From the NCBI GenBank assembly GCA_030437565.1, contig CP129291.1:3410001-3474000 (forward strand): 64,000 nucleotides of DNA, given 5' to 3'. Numbering within the stretch: the stretch's first letter is position 1; every line of letters starts with the position of its first letter. The translations under genes and the position numbers were made by a program. Source of the DNA: Terrilactibacillus sp. S3-3 (GTDB lineage: Bacteria; Bacillota; Bacilli; Bacillales; Sporolactobacillaceae). The notes below the pieces were generated by a model. That model did not search any database. It worked only from the letters and a program-made list of their open reading frames with translations, and was not told the DNA's origin. Below are positions 41,705 through 53,114 of this stretch, piece after piece.

Positions 41705-42151
41705 TCAATTATTTTCTTTATGATAATTTATCACTATCCCAGTATCTCCACTTCTTGGATCATAATAGGAAAGCACTTCACCCCATAGGAAATTATATTT
41801 TATGCATGACAACTCTTTTTCATGTGGTTGGCCTAACTGTTTAATTAGCCACTCATCATGACTTTTTCTTTTTAATTCTACTTTGTCATCTGACCAATTA
41901 TCATATGAATTTTTTAAAAATGGATCAGCGTTTTTCAACTCAATAGATAATATTAAATTCTTTTTAAATACAATTCTAATCCAGAATAATAATCCATCTA
42001 TAGTTTGTGGATTTTTTAAAATTAACCTTTCAATATCACCATTGACATAATTATTTACTTCAGATGAAAATATGTTTATAAAACTTTCACTATTCATTTT
42101 ATGGTATATTTCTTTATTACGAATTATTATTTTACCTTCGTCTAAACTCAT
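41705..42151 (-). CDS. Hypothetical protein, probable immunity protein of LXG toxin 1
   Basis: An intact 148-residue frame starting MSLDEGKIIIRNKEIYHKMN and ending VINYHKENN. I do not recognise a named family. It is acidic, soluble-looking, with FKKNLILSIELKNADPF and WLIKQLGQPHEKE segments. It lies 30 bp past the toxin gene's stop, the usual place for a cognate immunity gene in LXG loci. The sequence is markedly AT-rich compared with the metabolic genes, as typical for toxin/immunity cassettes that move between strains. Role assigned from position only. Confidence 0.5.
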   Translation of the reverse strand: MSLDEGKIIIRNKEIYHKMNSESFINIFSSEVNNYVNGDIERLILKNPQTIDGLLFWIRIVFKKNLILSIELKNADPFLKNSYDNWSDDKVELKRKSHDEWLIKQLGQPHEKELSCIKYNFLWGEVLSYYDPRSGDTGIVINYHKENN

Positions 42152-42180
42152 CCTTTTTCCCCCCCCCTACTACATTACTT

Positions 42181-44169
42181 TCATTCCTCTAATCTATCCA
42201 TTATTTTATAATAATCGTTTAATGATATGTTGTAATTATCCAACTCAATTGCTTTTGATTCCAGCCTCTTGATTGCTCCTTTTTTGATCAATTCATTAAA
42301 ACCAGGTATAAATATTTGAGGCAAGCCACCATCCCCAAATTGTGGATTAGCTTTAGTTATTCCGAAAGCAACAATTAGTATCTTCAGTTATTTCAAAAGC
42401 CATCATTTTACTTCTATATACAGCTGTATCCATTCCATCTTCCCAGTATGGTTTTACTTGCAAACCCTCAAATAATTTTCTTGAGTCACCATTTGTTCTA
42501 TCTACAGCACTTTTAATTGTTGCATACCCTTATGGTTCACCTACGTATATAATTTTTCCCTTTTTCAAGGTAATGTTTCTGTATTTATCTATTCCTACAT
42601 ACGGATATTTCCCTTGCCAGTTTCGAGCTATTTTAGATGGGTCCGCTTCAATACTTTTACCCGTACCCACTTTTTCATCCTCTCTCCCACTGACTCCATC
42701 CACTTTCTCCGACTTCGCCATCTGGTGGGTCTGCTGTACGGAGTCAGCGGAACCTTTCTCGACCTTTCCGACAACACCTGTTTCTCCGGCATATGCAAGA
42801 TGATGTCCGCTCAAATTATTGAACATTTCGTCCATTTTCTGCTTGGCTTGCTTGACATGTTCTTTAGCGCTCTTCCCCAGCGCCTCCGTCGTGTGTTTTT
42901 CGCCTGCGACCGCGACTCGGCTGGAACTCAGTCCTCTCATGATCGTAAGCGACATCAACAGACTGTTCATTCGCTGCTCGTCCGTCAGCTCGTTTCCATC
43001 GAGATCGCGTCCGGTTGCCGCTTCACTGGCATTAGCGGCGGCAATCATCGACTGCAGGCCAATTTTCGGTTTTACTGAGCACCTGCATTGTCCGTTCCGA
43101 CTGGCTAACCGCATCCAGCGTATGTCCCGCTGCGTTGAATGCTTCAGCGGTCTTATAGATAGCTTCGCCGCCTTTGACCGCCGTGCGGCCGGCCCAGCCG
43201 ACAATCGGAATAAACATAGCGGCTGCTGAAGCGCCGGCCAGCGCACGCTCGCTGGCCGACAATTTCCGGCCGGTTTCCGGATCGATGCCTTAGTTGCCCG
43301 GATAAAAAATCATAGTAGCCGGACATCTCGCCGGCAAACGTGGCGATACAGGTTCCCGCCTTCCCATACCACGGCCAGCTGATTTCCTCCTCTTCTTTTT
43401 TCGACACTTTCCGCGCCTGTTCCTGCTGCTTTTTGAACGTGAGGTAAGCTTCCGCTTGTTTGTTCAAATCACCCTGGATCTTATAGGCTTCGCTGTTGTA
43501 GAACGCCTGGGCGTTAAAATGGAGCGGCTGAACGTCCGCGCCTTGCCGGGTTGCGTTTTCGAGGGCGGAACAAAGCGCGGCAATCTGCGGCACGTCGCTG
43601 ATCACCTGCTGGTATTCGTTGAGCAGCGTTCGATCCAGATCGCGGACATCCTCACTCATTTTGGTTTGCTCTTTATCGGCTTGATCCAGCGCTCGTTCTA
43701 CGTCCTCTGTGCTAAACGCTTGCAGCGGCACAAGATCGGAAATACTATGTAAAATCCGGCTGATCGATTCTTTCTGATCGCTGACGATATCTCTTGAGCG
43801 CCAGTAGGCAATGGACAGATCGCTTTCAAGAAAGGGGATCTGTACCTGCGTCGCCCCGCTAAGGTTTCTATCGCTGATTTCACCTGGAATCCCTTGCAGG
43901 AAAGCGATTTGTTTATCGATTACCCGCAACCAGGCATCGGTCACCGTTTCCTGTGCCTTGTAAAAGGCTTTGATTTTATCTGCGCCCTTGCCTTTGAATG
44001 CGGGCCCAAGAGCCGAAACCTGGCGAAGCTCTGTTTTAACTGCCTCATTTGTTCGCCGAGCGCCTGATACTGCCTGGCACGGACTTCCGCAGCCTGAATG
44101 AGTGACTTGGCGTCATAGCTTCGCGTATCCGTCCGTCGCCGTTCCCGAGTTGCCCATGGTCACTCTCAT
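42181..44169 (-). pseudogene. LXG-domain type VII toxin 1 with in-frame stop in the toxin domain
   Basis: Starts at ATG 44169 (GAGGTGA site), overlapping the YwqI-like gene. The N-terminal LXG domain includes SYDAKSLIQAAEVRARQYQ, the GPAFKGKGADKIKAFY core and the long helical region to about residue 230. The middle has ETGRKLSASERALAGASAAA and FIPIVGWAGR of pre-toxin type. The C-terminal ~180 residues (AT-rich) run ..KYRNITLKKGKIIYVGEP, stop TAA (42530-42532), then in the same frame GYATIKSAVDRTNGD, ending YYKIMDRLEE at 42181. A single C-to-T change would make Gln into this stop. Several homopolymer frameshifts are also present. The toxin activity is not assigned. Confidence 0.78.
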
Positions 44170-44420
44170 CGGATCACCTCATCCTGCCGTTTCAGAGAAT
44201 CCACATTCGCCTGTGTGTCGGCAAGGTTTTTACGGACGGCGGCCTGGTAAGCAGACAATAGCTTTTGCAAAATGTTCTCGTTTTCATCCCAGGAGGTTGT
44301 AAAGGCTAATTGATTGCCGTCAGAAAGCGGCAGCGCAGGCAGAGATGCTTGCCCCAGAGCATGGCCGACATTCTCCAGCCTGCTGCTGACTAACGAATGG
44401 TGTAGTTCGATTTCAAACAT
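44166..44420 (-). CDS. YwqI-like (DUF5344) type VII secretion partner protein
   Basis: Intact 84-residue frame. MFEIELHHSLVSSRLENVGH, then LPALPLSDGNQLAFTTSW, ENILQKLLSAYQAAVRKN and the closing ANVDSLKRQDEVI match the layout of B. subtilis YwqI as I remember it. These small helical proteins pair with LXG toxins for export through the type VII system. ATGA-type overlap with the LXG gene shows they are translated together. Confidence 0.82.
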   Translation of the reverse strand: MFEIELHHSLVSSRLENVGHALGQASLPALPLSDGNQLAFTTSWDENENILQKLLSAYQAAVRKNLADTQANVDSLKRQDEVIR

Positions 44421-44465
44421 CAGAATAACCTCCCTTTCAAAGCCGCTAATTGGTGCTCGAATGTC

Positions 44466-44846
44466 TTAACCGAATGCCCGCTTTCCCGGGCCATCGTTTC
44501 CAAGCCGCTCGCTAGCGAACCGAGCCATTAGCGCGTCATGCTCAGCTTCAAGTTGCCGGATTTTTGTCTCAATGGCCTGTAGATAGCTGTCCACATCCTG
44601 AGTCAAATGCTTCTTCATCTGATCCTCTGCCTGATCCCGTTCCTGATCAAACCGGCGTGCCCGCGTTCCTTGCCAATCTGATCCCAAATCCGGTGACGCG
44701 AGCAGTTTTAGCTGGTGTTTCGACGCCTGCTGGTTGCTGTGCAAGTCGCTTTCCGCCCGCCTGAGCTGGTTCAGTTGCTCCGCAATCGTCGCCGTTTTGC
44801 CGGAGATCGCGCGGAAGACGGAATCCAGTGTCGCCGAGAATCCCAT
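44466..44846 (-). CDS. YwqH-like (DUF5082) type VII secretion partner protein
   Basis: 126 residues from ATG 44846, chosen because YwqH proteins begin MGF (here MGFSATLDSVFRAISGKTAT). Upstream in-frame ATGs exist at 44877 and 44912. The middle has GSDWQGTRARRFDQERDQ, resembling the WxG turn region, between two long helices. It is first in a ywqH-ywqI-LXG toxin-immunity operon, the same order as the ywqHIJK locus of B. subtilis. Confidence 0.8.
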   Translation of the reverse strand: MGFSATLDSVFRAISGKTATIAEQLNQLRRAESDLHSNQQASKHQLKLLASPDLGSDWQGTRARRFDQERDQAEDQMKKHLTQDVDSYLQAIETKIRQLEAEHDALMARFASERLGNDGPGKRAFG

Positions 44847-45069
44847 TGGCCACCGCCTCACTCCCATATCTTTTCCTTGTGCTTTTCCTTTTTTTTTCTG
44901 ATTTATGTCCATTATATTAAAATTCTCACTTTGTAAAAATACGGCAAAATGGCCAGATTAACTAAGAAAAATGCCGGAATCAGATGCATTCGACCTAATT
45001 TGACAAGAAAAACCGGGCCATTTTTACTAGTAGCACCTAGATAGACTAACTATTGGAATTTTAAAGCAT

Positions 45070-45094
45070 AAAAAAAGACGGAGTTTCCTCCGTC
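45070..45094 (-). terminator. Strong terminator of the class III aminotransferase gene
   Basis: On the minus strand GACGGAG-GAAA-CTCCGTC is followed by TTTTTTTATG, 70 bp past the stop at 45165. Confidence 0.92.
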
Positions 45095-45164
45095 ACAAGT
45101 AGGCCTTCCAAATCACTGGCAGTCAGCCATTTTTACGCCCTGTTAGTTCGTCAAAAAACAAATC

Positions 45165-46509
45165 CTAGAATTTCCCCCTGACTTCTTGCACCGATGCTTC
45201 GAATGCTTCCAAAGCATAGTCCATTTCTTCTTTTGTTACTACCAAAGGCGGCAAAAATCTAAAGACTGCCGGATTGTTGATTGTATGATTAATCTCTATA
45301 TAATGCTTATTGACCATTAAATCCGCAACGCTGTCAGAAAAATAAGCGCCCAAGGAAGATTGAAGATTTACCGGAACTTTGTGAAATTCAATGCCAATCA
45401 TCAATCCCTTACCGCGCACTTCTTTTACGATTTCAGGAAATCTGTTCTGTACATCTTTGAGAGCATTCATCATGTAATCGCCTTTAGTTGCGGCGGCATC
45501 AACCAGATTATTATCCAAAATATATGAGAGAGCTTAACCCCGCCGCACAGCTGAGTCCATTTTCTTGGTAAGTAGCCGTATGATGGAAGCAGGTTTCAAT
45601 ACTGCCGTAAGCCGCATTATACAGTTCTTCTGTGCAGTTATAGCCTGCAAAAGGAATGAGTCCGCCTGAAAATCCTTTGGCAAAGGTCAAACAATCAGGG
45701 ACAATGTCTTCATGCTCACAACACCAGAACTTTCCGGTTCGCCCGCATCCGGCCTGGATCTCATCAATAACCAGATACGTATCATTTTCTGTGCATAGTT
45801 CTCTCGCTTTTTTTAAGTAACCTTCAGGAGGAACAATAATGCCGCCTTCACCCTGAATAGGTTCCGCAAAAAAAGCGCTGTATTTACCGGTTCGAAGCGC
45901 AGTTTCCAGCTTTTCAGCGTCTCCGTAAGGGACATGATCAACATTGGCCATTAATGGATGTTGGTAGGCTCTCCACTTTTCTTTGCCGCCTACTGAAACA
46001 GCCCCGGTTGTTTTGCCGTGAAAGCTCCCTCGCACGCACGCTAAAATATGCGTCTTTTCAGGCTTATTTCTGACGGCTAATTTAACGAGCTTAATCACGC
46101 CTTCTATCGCTTCAGCTCCGCCGGTTGCCGTGCCGACTTTCGTCAGCTTTTGATGCGGAGAAACCAGCGATAGATTGTGAGCAAAAGCGGCCGCAATATT
46201 ATGATAAGAGATCGCACCCATCATAAATTGTTTTGTGTCAAAGCACTTTTTAATGCCTGCCCAGACCGTCTCGTTGTTGTTGCCTACAGAAACGACCCCT
46301 ACTGCGCCAATCATGTCCAAATGCTTTTTTCCTTCATAGTCGATAAAGGTGCATCCCTCGGCCTGTTTAAAATATTTTGCGCCGCCGTTTAACGTTCTGA
46401 CAGCATTCAAATGTTTTAACTGTAAAGCCTTTACAGTCTCGAAATCAAAATTAATCGCTTCATCAATCGTATAAAAGTGTCCTTTTTGTTCGGCAATTGA
46501 GTTAACCAT
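45165..46509 (-). CDS. Class III PLP-dependent aminotransferase, one frameshift
   Basis: About 447 residues over frames 45511-46527 and 45165-45518. Motifs are [87 protein letters not shown], and the PLP lysine in LTFAKGFSGGLIP, followed by [11 protein letters not shown]. The start ATG 46509 follows GGAGGGA. It belongs to the ornithine/acetylornithine/4-aminobutyrate group; exact substrate unknown. A divergent permease and an AraC-type regulator directly upstream suggest an inducible amino-compound degradation unit. Confidence 0.88.
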
Positions 46510-46581
46510 AACGATTCCCTCCATCAATATATTTTTATGGTTTCTACATTACTCAATCGTCCGCGGGTTTAATAGTAAAAA

Positions 46582-47403
46582 TCAGAGCAATTGTATTTTT
46601 GAGCGGTAGTTGGCGGTTTTAATCAGTTTTTTTTTATATGTAGAAGGAGAAAGCAACGCGTACTTTTTAAATTCTCTTAAAAAGTGTGACTGGTCATAGT
46701 ATCCCAGAAAGTTTGAGAGCTCCGTTAGAGAATTTAATCTATTTTCGTTTAATATTTGCAACGCAGATTGAAACCTAATCATGACGGAGTATTCCTTCGG
46801 TGATATACCTATGAATTCATCGAATATATCACCCAAATAACGAGTTGAGTAAAACGTTGTCTCCGATAGTTTTTTTTTTCATAGAAACATTACCATGTGC
46901 ATTATTTATAATCTGAACGGCCTGAAAAAAAAATTTTTATCTTTTCATTTTCGTTTTGAGTACACCCTGAAACGATTTTTTAAAAAGATATGAATTTGTT
47001 TCTCAAAGGCACTTGCTGCCGTCACTTCTTCGATAAGGCTTTTGCTTTTTTCCATCAGCATTGAAAGAGAGAGCTGTTGCCCGACGATTTCTTTTATCGG
47101 TACCGAAATATTTGCCGAGAATTGGCCGGGGTAGAAGCGGACACCAAAATAGTCAACCCCAGGTTTAAGAATGGACCAATTGCCCTTGATCTCGGTGCCG
47201 CAAATATAGGCTTCAGGCCGATCTTTTTCATTCGTGAAGATCACATCAACGCATCCGTCCGGAACAGCGATCGTCGACATTTTGTCCCTTTTATAAAACT
47301 TGTAGAAGTGGGAAATACCATAATAGCCAAATTTCTTTTTCAAGTAATACTCTGAGTTCATCACAAAGAAAGGCTGTATTAAAGACATGTTTTTCCAATC
47401 CAT
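46582..47403 (-). CDS. AraC-family transcriptional regulator, frameshifted
   Basis: About 270 residues over 46945-47454 and 46582-46836, with breaks near 46920 and 46870 in A/T runs. The N-terminal part (STIAVPDGCVDVIFT, FGVRFYPGQFSANI) matches the sensory domain found in many AraC regulators with a DGCVD strand. The C-terminal part has two helix-turn-helix units, including ELSNFLGYYDQSHFLREFKKY. Preferred start ATG 47403. It lies between the aminotransferase gene and a divergent permease, both of which it probably controls. Confidence 0.82.
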
Positions 47404-47588
47404 TAATAGCATCTCTTTTTTTTTTGCTAATGTATGGTCAAAATAAATCATCAACCCAAAATAAATATATCAAAATATATTGATTATTGTAAACAATTTA
47501 TCGATATCTTAATTTCTGATTTTACTATTTTTTAATAATATTTTAGTATGGGAAAAATTATTTTATTAAGAAGAAGAGGTGATAATGA
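47404..47588. promoter_or_regulatory. Divergent promoter region between AraC regulator and permease
   Basis: AT-rich 185 bp separating divergent genes, presumably holding both promoters and regulator sites. No specific operator was identified. Confidence 0.35.
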
Positions 47589-48935
47589 TTGGCCCAGCAT
47601 GCTACGCTCTCCCGCTCGCTAACTGTTAAAGATCTAGTGATTTATGGATTGGTATTTATGGTTCCCGTCGCTCCTATTGCCGTTTATGGGACATTTTTAT
47701 CTCTGTCCAAAGGAATGGTTTCCCTTGCCTACTTAGTCGGGATGATCGCCATTCTCTTTACCGGATTCAGTTATTTTACAATGTCAAAACACTATTCATT
47801 TTCAGGTTCAGTCTATAACTACGTGCAGAAGGGCGCCCATCCAAACATCGGGTTTATCGCAGGATGGGCGATCATATTGGACTATATTTTTATGCCGGTG
47901 GTCTGTAACTTAATCGGCGCTTTATTCATGTCTCAATTGCTGCCTTTCATCAAAATCTGGGTATGGCTGATTTTTTTTTTTCTTTAATCAACACTGCGGT
48001 TAATTGCTTAGGTGTAAAACAGCTCAAACTATTCAGCTGGATTCTATTTTCCTTGCAAATAGCCGTTTTGCTGATTTTTTCAGTTTTAAGTCTGAAAATG
48101 CTTATAACACATCAAATTCATTTCAATCTTATTTCTTTCTATAATAACAATGCTTTTAATTTTAGCAGCGTTTTACAAGCATCGGGCATTACCATTTTAA
48201 GCTTTCTAGGATTTGATGCCATTAGCACACTATCCGAAGAAACATACCATCCAAAGAAGAGTATTGGGAAGGCGACAATACTCTCCATTTTATTAATAGG
48301 CGCGATCTTTATTTTTACCACCATGATGGCCGGAATGGTGTATCCGGATTATACACATTTAAACTCCGACACGGCATTCATGTCTATTTTGCAAAAAGCA
48401 GGCGGTCATTATCTGGTGCTCCTTTCTGGATTAACTATTGTGTTGTCATTTGGACTTGCTTGCGGGCTGGAGTCACAGGCAGCTGTGTCACGAATTATCT
48501 TTTCAATGGGGCGCGACGGTTTTTCCATCCATTTTTAGCCGGATCCATTCTAAATTTAAAACGCCTTTTGTCGCTATCATTTTCGTCGGCCTTGTTACAT
48601 TCATTCTGTCTTCCTTGTTAACCTTGGATACCGTGCAAAACTTGATTAGTTTTGGAGCCCTGTTGAGCTTTATTGTCCTTAATTTAACAGTGATCTGGCA
48701 CTTTTATATTCTCGACAAAAAGAAAAGCCTGAAAAAATTCACTCAATTTTTCATGTTTCCGTTAATTGGATTTCTTGTATGCAGTTTGATTTTTATTAAA
48801 TTAAGTTTTGATGCTCATCTTGTTGGCGGCATATGGATCGGGGTTGGCGTCATTTACCTGGGCATCAAGACAAAAGGGTTCAGCAAAAATGCTCCTGTTC
48901 TTAATGAAAAAGAGATTGTGGACATCGTTAACTAA
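47589..48935 (+). CDS. APC-superfamily amino acid permease, two frameshifts
   Basis: About 445 residues, one of few plus-strand genes here. It probably begins at TTG 47589 after GAGGTGA (protein MAQHATLSRSLTVKDLVIYG). Shared family features are LFTGFSYFTMSKHYSFSGSVY, GFIAGWAIILDYIFMPVV, LSFLGFDAISTLSEETYHP and SRIIFSMGRDG. Breaks lie in T runs near 47980 and 48520. It is related to the permeases at 5750 and 9874. It is divergent from the AraC regulator and aminotransferase, which points to uptake of the aminotransferase's substrate. Confidence 0.85.
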
Positions 48936-48989
48936 GCATTTCTTCCAGTCTGCCTTCAGTGCATTCAGGAGCCTAATCACAAAAAGGTC

Positions 48990-49079
48990 AATAAATGAGT
49001 CGATGATCCGACCTTATAGGCTTTATCGCTTTATGCTATTAATTTGAGTGCAGCGCATGAAGAGATAAGCCTCCAACAG
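48990..49079. terminator. Possible bidirectional terminator between convergent permease genes
   Basis: GGCTTTATC and CGCTTTATGC near 49019 face GCGCATGAAG and GATAAGCC near 49060, forming a long interrupted stem between convergent genes. There is no strong T-run. Confidence 0.35.
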
Positions 49080-49082
49080 TCT

Positions 49083-50708
49083 TTATAAATTCGCTTCATT
49101 ATTATAATTTTGCACCGGTTCGCTGGTGAAAGACTCGCCGTTTAACCGCCGGCGTATCTCCGTATAGGTTCCTAAACGCGGACCTTTGAATGTCTTGCGG
49201 GTACGCAGAGCAAAGACGATGGCCAATATCACAACGGCGGCTCCAAAAACTTTGCCGGTTGCATAGTGAAGCGTATAGTGCGATGTCAATGCCACATCGC
49301 TTGGCGAGGCAACAAAAAGTACAATCAGGAACAGCACCCAAACGCAGGCAACAATATTGACAAAGACACTCCACTTGCCTAGAGACCACGGGCCGTTATC
49401 CGACTCCTGCCACACCCCTCTATAATGGGCCCGTAATTTTAGAAAAATCGGTATCGAGTAGGAACTATAAAGACCGATGACGCTTAAAGAAGTGATGACT
49501 GCATAGACATTATTGAAATCCCCGACAAGAAGGCAACGAAAGACACAAGCCATATGGTATAAGCCGGCGTATAGAACCGCTTGGACACTTTCCCCCATAT
49601 GTTTGATAGTGGCAGACCTTTGTCCCGGCTAAAGGCAAAGACCATCCGTGACGCGGATGTAACGGCAGATAATCCGCAGAACCACATGGCAATCGTCACG
49701 AGCCACAAAACAGCCTGGCCGAAAACGCCGCCCATAGCCTGTTGAATAATGACGATAAAAGCATTATTCCCGGCTTTTGCAACCGCCGCGGGCTCCTTAA
49801 TAGAAAGTGTCACAAGCGCCAGCAATATAAAACCAAAGATTCCGGAAATAGCTACCGAAAAAAAAAACACCCCACGGCGCCCGAACTTTCGGATCGATCG
49901 TTTCTTCACTAGTATGCGCGGAAGCATCGTATCCGGTAATGGTCCATTGTGCTTGAAGCAGGCCGACCAGAAAGGCAAACCAATAGGGCGTGCTGTTGTT
50001 TGCTGCCGTTGAAACTCGTATTAAATAAGTAACTTACGTTTTGAGACGGGCCAAAATATATCAAGGCGCCGATGATAATCGCAGCGCCCAGCAAATGATA
50101 AATGGCCGAAACAGAATTCAATTTCGATACAATTTTTTATTCCCACATGATTAAGCAGGGCATGGCTGGCCAGGATCACGCCATAACAAATTAATAATTG
50201 CGATTTATCGGGATGTCCGAATAACAGTGAAGAAGCAAAACCGGCGCAGCCAAAATCAATCCCGGCAACAACCGTCACTTGCCCGATCATGTTAAACCAG
50301 CCGGTAAACCAGCCCCAGCGCGGGCCGCCCAAAATCGAGGCCCAATGATAGATCGCGCCCGATGTCGGGATCGCCGATGTCAGCTCAGCCATAGAGGCCG
50401 ATACAAACAGGACAAACAGGGTAACCAAAGGCCAGCCGATTCCCATCACCGCTGCCCCGCCTTGATTAAAACCAAATCCATAAAGCGTGATCGCGCCTGT
50501 TAAAATTGAAATCCGGAAAAAAAGAAACCGCAAAGTTCGAAAATCCGCCCATGTCCCTTAACAATTCTTGTTTATAACCGAAGTTATTTAAACCGCCGGA
50601 CAAATCCTCTTTCCGGCGCGTTCTCTTGATATTGTTATTTGCTTTGATGAATATCGAAATCATGACCAGAAGCGTCAAGGCAATCAATAACACACCCAAA
50701 ATCGTCAT
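49083..50708 (-). CDS. Amino acid/choline-type permease (APC superfamily, larger subtype), several frameshifts
   Basis: About 540 residues over four frames. N-terminal region LSGGLNNFGYKQELLRDMGGFSNF, then GFGFNQGGAAVMGIGWPL, FVSASMAELTSAIPTSGAIYHW, GYDASAHTSEET after correction, SRMVFAFSRDKGLPLS, and a C-terminal cytosolic tail with RRRLNGESF. This layout (FGY-QEL-R start, AELTSAxPTxGxxYxW) is that of the amino-acid/choline transporter branch related to GABA permeases. It is the third gene after an aminotransferase and a kinase in the same orientation, so it probably imports their substrate. Confidence 0.82.
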
Positions 50709-50797
50709 AGAAACAATCAACCCCCTTTTCAGTAAAGTTTACATAATAATCTGATATTTGCAGTGCCATTTTATCGTCTTTTTTTTTGCCAAAGCAG

Positions 50798-51805
50798 TTA
50801 ACCAAAATTCCGTAAGTACTTTTCAGCCAGCTTCTCCGTTTCTAACGTATAGGTTACGCCCTGTGATTGCGCTGTTTCATTGTCTTCATGGCTTTTCACC
50901 CAGGCAACCATCAACAGCCGGCGCAGCATGATAAAGGTTGGTATTTTTCTTCTTCTTCAGATTTTGAAAGCGCGCGGGCTTTGCGATAACCCCTTAGCCA
51001 TGCTTGAATCAAGGTTGAGCATAATCTTTGTGCTCAATAAAAGTGAGCGAAGCGGCCAAATCATAAAGAAACCAGCTGTAGCCGCAGTCGTCGAAATCAA
51101 TGACCTTCAGCTCGTTTTTTTCAACAAGCAAATTGGTTAGACGCAAGTCGGCATGAATTAGGCCAAACCGATCCGGTGATTGGCCGAATCGATCAAGCCG
51201 CTCTTTGATGATGCCGGCAACCTTTTGAAAGAGCTCTTTTCTTTTGCCGGTGACCCCCAAGCCGTCCTGTCTTCCCCATTCAGGGTTTTTGCCCAGCATC
51301 GCGTCATAGTCCCACCTGAAACGTTTCAGAGACTGTGACTGTTCCCAATTCCGGACATGTTCATGCAATCGGGCCGTTATCTCGCCAAGTTTTTCAAATT
51401 GGTAAGGCAGTCCACTTCCCTCTTCATCCGGCATCGTACCCGTCAAATATTCAAACATCATGCAATAAAAAACCTGTCCATCTTCAGAGCTTATCTCTTG
51501 AACGATGTCCCCGTTCTTCCCTTAATCGGCAGGGGTACCGTGATGACGGAGTCTTGACGAATCGACTGTACCCAAAGCGCCTCCGCATCCAGCTCGGCTC
51601 TCGTGTGGTAGCCTGGCCGGCTCACCCGGAGAACGGCGCGCCGGCCAATCTCTATATCTTCAACTAAATAGGTGATATTTTCAGAGTAACTCAGTTCCGC
51701 TATTTTAGCTTTTGAAGAAAAGTCATACCGGCTTAACGAACGGCAAGCAATTTCCTGAAAAGCAGACAACATATCTGCCGGTGAAGATTCTGGCATGGCG
51801 CACAT
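50798..51805 (-). CDS. APH-fold phosphotransferase (aminoglycoside/hydroxylysine kinase-like), frameshifted
   Basis: About 330 residues after correction of breaks near 51480, 51010 and 50940. Seen: NITYLVEDIEIGRRAVLRVSRPG (nucleotide-binding lysine strand equivalent), a MMFEYLTGTMP hinge, the catalytic loop GLIHADLRLTNLLVE, and the metal-binding IDFDDCGYSWFLYDLAA. The tail after correction ends EKLAEKYLRNFG at 50798. Kinases of this sort paired with class III PLP enzymes act on amino alcohols such as hydroxylysine or ethanolamine. The aminotransferase gene is 32 bp upstream, consistent with such a pair. True antibiotic resistance is unlikely. Confidence 0.8.
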
Positions 51806-51837
51806 TTAAAACCCTCCCTTATATTCAAGTGGCAGAC

Positions 51838-53114
51838 TTATTCGACCGCTTTCAAAGCCTCTTTCGCCGCCTGCTGAATGCTAGTTTCCACGCGGGTCAG
51901 CAGCTCGTCGCAAAATGCTTTATCGCACAGCAATCCCGGTTTGAATTGCAAGACTCTCGGGTCAAGCATCGAGTATATCGCCCAAACGCCGTTAGCATAC
52001 AGCGAACGCATCACGTACTTGGCTCCTTCCGGATGGCTGAACTCCAGCCCCATCACAACCCCCAATTGGCGGATGCCAACGAAAAAGTCCGCATTTTGCT
52101 GCTTGATCGTTTCGAGACCTTTCCGTATATATTCAGACAGAAAAGCAACATTCTGCTTGACCTCTTCCCTTTGTGTCATTTCCAGCACTTTCATGGCGAC
52201 AATACAGCCCAGTTCAGCGCCGCCAAAGGTGGAAATATGTGCGGAGCCGTCTTCCAGCATCCATTGACCCGCCGCTTCGCTCACAATAGTAGCCGAAATC
52301 GGGTAGATGCCGCCGCTTAATCCCTTTGACGTAACAAGAATATCCGGCTCGACACCAAAGTTCTCAATGCCCCACATTTTTTTTCCCGTCCTCATGAGCC
52401 CCGTTTGCACTTCGTCGGCGACATACAGCGTGCCGTATTGTTCACAAAGTTTTTTAACACCCGCCAGATAACCGTCTTCAGGGATGGGAAATCCGTAAGT
52501 CGCCGGAACGGTTTCAATGAAAACCGCCGCGGCATCGCCTTTGACTATTTCCTTTTCTATCGCTTCCAGATCATTAAATGGGACATGCACGAAATCCTCG
52601 GGACTGCCCTGACTTAAAAATAATTTGGAGTACCGCTCGTTTCCAAGTGCAAGTGCCAATCCCGAATGACCATGAAAGCCGTTTTTTTTATCGAGATAAT
52701 CTTTTTTCGCTGCGTTGCATAACGCGCGCATTTGACGGCCACATCGATTGCATCGCCGCCGCTGCTGGAAAAAATGGAATATTTCAATCCGTTGGGCGTC
52801 GCTTTGGCCAGATCTTCAGCCAGCTGCGCTCGAGTCCCGGCCGGAAAATGATGATTTCCGATATCGAATTCTTTCATTGCTTCGGTTAAGGCTGCAATAA
52901 TTTCCGGATTTCGATGGCCAAGATTATAAGTACCGCCATTTAAATGAACATCCATCAATCGTTTCCCATCCAAATCGTAAAAAAAGTATCCTTCCCTTTT
53001 TCCCATAATTAGGTCGACGCCGTCTTCCTTCCATTGAACCGGTTTCCCAGGATTCCACCATTTAATTGATTTATCTACCGCTTGTTCTTTTGTCAGGCTA
53101 TTTAAATTGAACAT
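51838..53114 (-). CDS. Class III PLP-dependent aminotransferase/phospho-lyase-like enzyme, one frameshift
   Basis: About 425 residues over 52614-53114 and 51838-52731, broken in an A/T run near 52690. Motifs are GYFFYDLDGKRLMDVHLNGG, YNLGHRNPEIIAAL, SSSGGDAIDVAVKCARYAT, ETVPATYGFPIP, VADEVQTGLMRTGK, and the PLP lysine in ILVTSKGLSGGIYP. Homologues act as aminotransferases or as phospho-lyases on phosphorylated amino alcohols. The adjoining kinase favours the second activity (inference). First gene of a minus-strand operon with the kinase and a permease; divergent from a DeoR regulator. Confidence 0.84.

Noticed and set aside
50798..51805. Aminoglycoside resistance gene
   Set aside because: The APH fold is shared by many metabolic kinases; operon partners (class III PLP enzyme, permease, DeoR regulator) point to catabolism.
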